From positions 36,361,501 through 36,425,500 of the forward strand of contig NC_080567.1 in the NCBI RefSeq assembly GCF_030253575.1: a stretch of 64,000 bases of DNA, in the 5' to 3' direction. Position numbers and translations under genes: made by a program. Under the pieces are notes generated by a model. The model worked only from the letters and a program-made list of their open reading frames with translations. It searched no databases and was not told where the DNA came from. Below, piece by piece: positions 58,946 through 64,000 of the stretch (positions are counted from its first letter, which is position 1; the number at the start of each line of letters is the position of its first letter). This DNA comes from Rhododendron vialii (taxonomy: Eukaryota > Streptophyta > Magnoliopsida > Ericales > Ericaceae).

Positions 58946-60228
58946 TATATCATTTTTTATTTTAATCGGTGTTTTGGATGGTGTTTTTTTGTTTGATCAA
59001 GTTTTATGTGTTTGAGTTTGTTCTATGCATCTGACTTGGTTGAATTTGTTGTTCAGTATTTATTTGCGTGTGCTGAATGTTCGAGCTGTGCCTTTAGGCT
59101 CGGGCATATATGCGTCGGTTAATAAACATAACATGCAGGTCCCTAGCAAACTAAACTGAAAAAAAAAAAAAAAAAAAAAACCCATACTTAACATGCAGAT
59201 AAGTCGTCGAGTGGACTTGTCTTGCAAGTGAATCCTTTACGGCACACCAACCTCTCTTATAGTCATTACATTTTTCCATGCATATCTCCATCACCTCACA
59301 ATCAAGGTCAAAAGTGTACGTAGCCCATAATTCTTTTGTTGTACACATAAGAAAAAGAGAGGATAATGTTAAGCTTGTAATTGCAACAATATTGGATATT
59401 ACATGCTCCCACCATATCCATGCATGCATGCATCATATTTCTTGTCTAGCTACTACATGCATCTCTGCTGCAAACCAATATAGTTTGTTAATTGGAATTA
59501 TTTGCAACTACTTGCTTTGTCCGTTACGAATTTTATTCTTTCCTTGTAAAAAAAATGGAATCTTTCTGTTGCTCAGGCATAAGCACTCCATGGCTACTTC
59601 AGCTCTTTTTGGAAGATAAAGAAAGTTCCGTCACTTTGGGGATTGAGAGAGAGAGAGAGAGGGTGTGTGTGTTTAATAGAAGGACTAAGACATGCACGAA
59701 ATGAAGGTCCAAAAAGTTTATATAATAAGATACTTTAGACAAAAAGCCAGATGTTTGATATTTTTTTGTCTTTAATAAATTTCTTTTTGCTTTTGGGCAT
59801 AATTTTTTTTTATTTTTTAGAGTCCATTTGTGTAAATGGATAAATAATGTAAAAAATATGATGCGAATCTAATAAAAAATCAAAATAAAAATAAACAAAC
59901 ACACAAAACAGAGTTTTTTTTACAAGAATGGAGGCTATATATGCTAGCACATACACCTACTTTAACTACTATTAACCCGTCTTCCCAACACGGATCAGAC
60001 TGTAAAAAAGTAAACTTTTGTGAATTCTCTAATTTCAGCATGGATGATTTGTCGTTGACCAGACCGAAGAGGAAATGGTCGAAGAGTTTCGGCCCTTAAC
60101 GGTGGCCCGGACAACACCTGACTGTTGAAAAAAAAAAAACGAAAAAAAAGCACAAACTACTATTGCCCCTTCAAGTTTAAACCTTCAAACAGCAGATGAA
60201 TCACTGCGTAATGATCTCATGAAAATCA
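58946..60228. other. Intergenic between LINE and CYP74 gene
   Basis: A plus-strand retroposon tail is suggested by GCATATATGCGTCGGTTAATAAACATAAC...A22 at 59159-59180; the repeated TAACATGCAG on each side (about 59130 and 59190) hints at a target duplication but is too short to be sure. A (GA)n(GT)n run lies at 59645-59672. No gene. Confidence 0.45.
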
Positions 60229-61740
60229 TCACGCAGTCGACTCGGCCTTCGTCAACGACGTGATAGTCACCGACGATCCCAGCAACAACGTCCCAACCTC
60301 AGCCGTGAGCGTATCATACCTCAAGAAAAACTCCACCAGCAGCACCCTGGCCAGTAGCACCACCACATCCTTCGCCGGACACTGCTTGTTCTCCGCCGTC
60401 GGCTCATCGGTCTCCCTCCCATTCGACCAATACACATACTTCAGCAACTTCTCCCCGTCCCCTACGAACCTATCCGCCACAAACTCCTCCGGATTCTCAA
60501 AAACCCTCCCGTCTTTCGTCGCAAATGGCTGATTACCGAAGATCATCTCCCCTTTCTTGATCTCATACGCCGCGTCATGGCTGTGGACCACCATGTCAAC
60601 CTTAGCCTTGCCGTACTGGAACGGAACCGGCGGCTCGATCCTCATCGCTTCGTAAACCACTGATTTAAGCAGACTCATTTTGTCCAAAGCCGAAAATGTG
60701 ACCCCGCCTTCGGACTCAACGACGGTCCTGATTTCGTTAGCTAGCCGCCGGTGTAAACTCTCCCCTGCGATTGCCACCCACTTGATAAGAGCAGGAAACA
60801 GAGTTTTCATTCCTCCGTATGCGTTAAACCCAGCCATGAAAACCAAATTATGACAAGCTTCATTTCGTTGAATCCCTAATTTCTCTGCTTCGTCCAGTAT
60901 TTTCGACGTGGAAATATAAAACCCGTCGTAAAGTCTTTTATAAGCGGATTTTACAGGGAAAAAGGGCAACGGTAATGTGTGGAGTAAAAAATCTTCGAGA
61001 AAGTTGGGGAGGTATTTTAATCCGAGGGTTATCAGGGGTGCAAGTTGAAAGAATAGCCATTCCGTAAACAGTTTTGATCCGTCCGATCCGATCTTTGTAT
61101 CGGAAGGACTGCGATCGCAGAAGAGAGTGAACACGAACGAAAAGGATATGTCGTCGCTCAACGTGTTGAAATCTGCTTTGCCGTTTTTCGATAGCTCGGC
61201 TTCGACATTTGCGAAGAGATGCAAGAGAGAGTTTTGGAAAAGCGGGATGAAATTGTTGTGTCTGGCGGCGAGGAGAGAGAGGAACCAGCCTTTGAAGACG
61301 GCGTGGTTGGGTTCGGTGGGGTCGAGGTAAGCGCAAACGCGGTGGCCGCCGGTGAAGGCGGTGGAGGGGAAGAAAGTGCCGTCGAGGACGTTTTTCTTCT
61401 CGACCTTCGCGGTGTCAAAGAGGACGGGAAAACTGACGGCGTCGAGGACGGCGATGACTTTTGGGTTGCGGGCAATGAATGGCCCTGGTGGCATATTGGT
61501 CCGGAAGATTGTGGAGTTGTATTTCTTGATTCGGGATTGGAAGAATTCGTCCTTGCCTTGGTTGTAGAAGTAGTCGTATCGGTCTCTTATCGGGCCGAGA
61601 AAGGGTATGCCGTAGTCGCCGGGGATTTCTTTTAACGGGAGGTTTGATGGCGGCGAGTCGCCGGAGGTTGGTGGAGGAGAGGAGGAGGAAGAAGATGGAG
61701 ATGAAGACATTGTTTGAGGTGTGGGTTTTCTGTTTTTCAT
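60229..61740 (-). CDS. CYP74 fatty-acid hydroperoxide-metabolising enzyme (CYP74C-like)
   Basis: Intronless, 503 residues from the ATG at 61740, or 493 from the one at 61710 (better start context). CYP74 P450s rearrange fatty-acid hydroperoxides without O2 or reductase, giving allene oxides (jasmonate route), aldehydes or divinyl ethers. Visible motifs: LPLKEIPGDYGIPFLGPIRD near the N-terminus, NMPPGPFIA, I-helix FNAYGGMK (residues 305-312), ExxR in VYEAMRIEPP and heme ligand Cys454 in NKQCPAKD, with the CYP74 nine-residue insert before it. The N-terminus is a short Ser/Pro run, not a clear plastid peptide. QLAPLITLGLKYLPNFLEDF resembles CYP74C (9/13-HPL, AOS3) more than plastid CYP74A. Allene oxide synthase or hydroperoxide lyase activity cannot be decided here. 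It looks intact. Confidence 0.9.
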   Translation of the reverse strand: MKNRKPTPQTMSSSPSSSSSSPPPTSGDSPPSNLPLKEIPGDYGIPFLGPIRDRYDYFYNQGKDEFFQSRIKKYNSTIFRTNMPPGPFIARNPKVIAVLDAVSFPVLFDTAKVEKKNVLDGTFFPSTAFTGGHRVCAYLDPTEPNHAVFKGWFLSLLAARHNNFIPLFQNSLLHLFANVEAELSKNGKADFNTLSDDISFSFVFTLFCDRSPSDTKIGSDGSKLFTEWLFFQLAPLITLGLKYLPNFLEDFLLHTLPLPFFPVKSAYKRLYDGFYISTSKILDEAEKLGIQRNEACHNLVFMAGFNAYGGMKTLFPALIKWVAIAGESLHRRLANEIRTVVESEGGVTFSALDKMSLLKSVVYEAMRIEPPVPFQYGKAKVDMVVHSHDAAYEIKKGEMIFGNQPFATKDGRVFENPEEFVADRFVGDGEKLLKYVYWSNGRETDEPTAENKQCPAKDVVVLLARVLLVEFFLRYDTLTAEVGTLLLGSSVTITSLTKAESTA

Positions 61741-62089
61741 TGGTAGATGTTTGTTATTATATTCTAATGTATGGGGTTGACCTATGATTTCTTGGAGGGA
61801 AATTTTGAAAATTACGTACCAATTATACAACTAGAAAATTGTATTAGTAGGGTCACAATCCAGCAATTTTATTTTCAAAAAAGAAATCTATACACTTTCT
61901 AAAAATCCGTCACACCTAATTTGAATTTATTTTAAACTACTTCTTCAAGAATCCTGTTAGAAATAGTTTTTCACTATCACCTTTACTTAGAGTGGCAAAC
62001 AAGGGGGAAAAAAATCAGAAATAAATTCATGTTTCAGAAAAATTTATAATTTCAAAAAAAAAAAAAAGTGACATTAGAAACATTGCTTA
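61741..62089. other. Upstream region of the CYP74 gene
   Basis: Probable promoter of the minus-strand CYP74 gene. No confident TATA box; A-rich runs at 61875 and 62048-62066. The Harbinger element begins 350 bp upstream of the start codon and could bound the promoter. Confidence 0.4.
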
Positions 62090-63183
62090 GGCCATCCACA
62101 GTGGTATAATCAAAAATGGATAACCAAAAGTTGACACATCAGCTTTTGATTATTCACTTAAGAGATTGCTAAGTTTAACAATGTTGAGGTTTACAATGGT
62201 CACTTCTAACCCATAACCAAAATAAGGGGTCCACTACAATTTCACACAATCTCTCTCTCCCGTTTTGTTTCCCGCCATTCACTTCCCTCCATTACGTTTT
62301 TTTTTTTTGGCAAAAATATATCGAATATATGGTGTTCTTCCTAGAGTTATCTATCAAAACAACACCGATTTTTTTTTCCTTCCTATTCCTATAGCTTATA
62401 TCACAAATTCACCACTCTCTTAATCTTTCAAAAAAAAAATTTCAAATGTGTTCTTAAATTTGGAAAAGAATGTAAGGCTCTTTCTCTCTCTCTTTTTTTT
62501 TTTTTGTAAGGTTCTTTGTTTACTCAACCATAGGGGGAGGAACAAATAAATAAATAACCACTTTTTAGTCGAAAAAATCAATTTTTTTCTAAAAAGTGAT
62601 TATTTATCAAAATACTTGGGTAAAAGTAAAAAAAAAAAAAAAACACTTTTCCCGATTCCTCTCGTTGAGACGAATCAATAACCTATAAAAATTTGGTACA
62701 AAACTAAAAAATGCGAAAAAAATTCAAATAAAGACAATTTTCAGATTTAAGTTAAGTTTAAGTTAAATTCATAAGAATGCAGCCTAAAATAGAAACGTAA
62801 AAAAAGAGTAAAATACCTTAATCCAGCAACGATGAGTTAAATTATAGATGATCGAGAAATATGAGCTTCACTTTTGGAGGAAAAGAAAGAGAAACAGTTT
62901 ATGATTGAAGTGAAGAAGATATAGAGCAAGTGAAGAAGAGAAGAATAAAATAGTAGTTGAAATACGTGTATATATAAATTTTGGAACTAGTTAACTTATG
63001 TAGTGTGGGGTTTACAAATTTTGATTATTGAAAAAGGTTGCTAGTTTTGGTTATCCAAAGCCCAAAATTTGATTATTTCTAAAGATGTTGCTAAGTTTGA
63101 TTATACCATTATGAGTAATTTTTTGCACAAATATTGTTAACTTTAACAACAACTGTCTTTTGATTATACCTCTGTGGATGGCC
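62090..63183. mobile_element. Non-autonomous PIF/Harbinger element with TTA target duplication
   Basis: 1094 bp with ends GGCCATCCACAGTGGTATAATCAAAA and TTTTGATTATACCTCTGTGGATGGCC (24 of 26 match), flanked by TTA on both sides (62087-62089 and 63184-63186). The TTA duplication and end sequence fit PIF/Harbinger. There is no transposase frame. Internal right-end-like copies of TGGTTATCCAAA...GATTAT recur near 63050-63110. A fragment of another MITE (62655-62740) is embedded. Confidence 0.9.
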
Positions 63184-63633
63184 TTAGCAGTCTTTAATTA
63201 TAAGTTGACTGTTACGCCGGCCTCGTCCTATATTGCTTAGCATCCAATCTTGGACTCGCGTAGGCAAAAGCAAATCAAAGCACGCCAGGAATTACATTTA
63301 TGATAGATAGCAAATCAAGAGGAGTTCTTTGTGTGAAAGCTAGTATTTTTACTTTTTCTTGGGAGTTGGATGATTTTCCTCCTTTCTTCTTGAGGCTTCA
63401 TTCAATTCCCTATTGGATGTATCTCTTTTTTATTTCCCTTTCTTTCTAGCCATTCTCTATAATTCAAGTTCTTCTCTGCATTTAGAGTTTTGGCCGCCTC
63501 GATGTACCATTTGTCGAGTATTAATAAAATTTTGTTGCCTATCAAAAAAGAAGAAGAAGTACATACCTCACCAACGCATACATTACATACGTATGTACAC
63601 AAAAACAAAAAAGAGAAACAAACGCTCACAAAT
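63184..63633. other. Intergenic with a retroposon-like tail
   Basis: 63320-63550 ends GTATTAATAAAATTTTGTTGCCTATCAAAAAAG, a LINE/SINE-like 3' end on plus followed by an AAG repeat. No gene. Confidence 0.4.
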
Positions 63634-63651
63634 AAATCACCACATCACTGG

Positions 63652-63774
63652 AGTTTGTTGTTTCCCCATGTGGGTTTTTTTTTCTTCAGCTTGATGCTGC
63701 TTAGGGTCCTTTTAATCTTTGTAATTTGTTTTCAAAGATTAATAAATTTTTTTCGCCTTTCAAAAAAAAATAAA
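63652..63774 (+). mobile_element. Miniature retroposon with 18-bp target duplications
   Basis: 123 bp ending in an A-rich tail, flanked by perfect copies of AAATCACCACATCACTGG (63634-63651 and 63775-63792). Its 3' end, AAAGATTAATAAATTTTTTTCGCCTTTCAAAAAAAAA, resembles plant L1-type tails. It is an extremely short 5'-truncated copy. Perfect flanks suggest a recent insertion. Confidence 0.85.
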
Positions 63775-63797
63775 AAATCACCACATCACTGGTAACT

Positions 63798-64000
63798 AGG
63801 GCTGCAAACGAGCCGAGCCGAGCCGAGTTTTAGAGTGTTCGAGCTCGGCTCGGCAAAAATTTAGTTGGCTCGAGCTCGGCTCGAGCTCGTGACGAGCTGC
63901 AGGACTCGAGCTCGAGCTCGGCTCGATAGGTATTTACGGAGCTCGAGCTCGGCTCGTTCGGCTCGTTTATGAAACAAATATATATAAATATATATATAAA
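63798..64000. repeat. GAGCTCG-rich repeat, truncated by the window end
   Basis: Starts TAGGGCTGCAAACGAGCC and continues with overlapping CGAGC, GAGCTCG and GGCTCG motifs to about 63970, then (TATATAAA). Same family as 42926-43165. It runs off the window. Confidence 0.6.

Noticed and set aside
61127-61635. Plus-strand frames opposite CYP74
   Set aside because: Antisense shadows of the GC-rich CYP74 coding region.
1-64000. tRNA, rRNA and CRISPR loci
   Set aside because: I found no intact tRNA cloverleaf outside SINEs, no rRNA sequence and no regularly spaced identical repeats.

Overview
The window reads as nuclear DNA of a flowering plant. It is AT-rich and gene-sparse, with GT-AG introns, plant-only gene families (REM-type B3 factors, an extra-large G protein, CYP74) and dense plant transposons (CACTA, hAT, PIF/Harbinger, Stowaway, L1-type LINEs, tRNA-derived SINEs). 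A eudicot is likely. I cannot name the species from sequence alone.

Layout. 1.9-15.9 kb holds two tandem plus-strand REM-like B3 genes. The upstream copy (1886-5892) keeps its exon layout but its first B3 domain is frameshifted. The downstream copy (7640-15856) joins into an open 318-residue protein across four exons, although its introns carry an LTR fossil and a LINE invaded by a hAT element and a possible solo LTR. 18.6-19.5 kb has a TMEM45/DUF716 membrane protein on minus. 22.7-23.0 kb has DPH3, a diphthamide/Elongator zinc protein, on minus; its 3' end has been copied several times into a decaying tandem array. 24.9 and 27.5 kb hold two small plus-strand genes that are divergent paralogues sharing their N- and C-terminal motifs. 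28.2-33.2 kb holds a complete eight-exon extra-large G-alpha protein (XLG) on minus.

33.3-41.0 kb is repeat-rich intergenic DNA: snapback MITEs, a segmental duplication and a retroposon with 17-bp target-site repeats. 41.0-42.4 kb holds an intronless seven-blade WD40 protein of the JINGUBANG type on minus. 42.4-50.7 kb is again intergenic. 50.7-58.9 kb is one old minus-strand LINE split by a hAT MITE and by a 6.0-kb CACTA element. The CACTA has clean ends and an ATG target duplication, and carries a piece of a UAP56-type RNA helicase gene. 60.2-61.7 kb holds an intronless CYP74 oxylipin enzyme without an obvious plastid targeting peptide. 62.1-63.2 kb is a PIF/Harbinger element.

The genes do not form a pathway. 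The themes are tandem duplication with unequal fates (B3 pair, small-protein pair, DPH3 tail) and layered transposon insertion that gives a relative order of events. All boundaries come from reading splice signals and repeats by eye; no alignment or database search was run.
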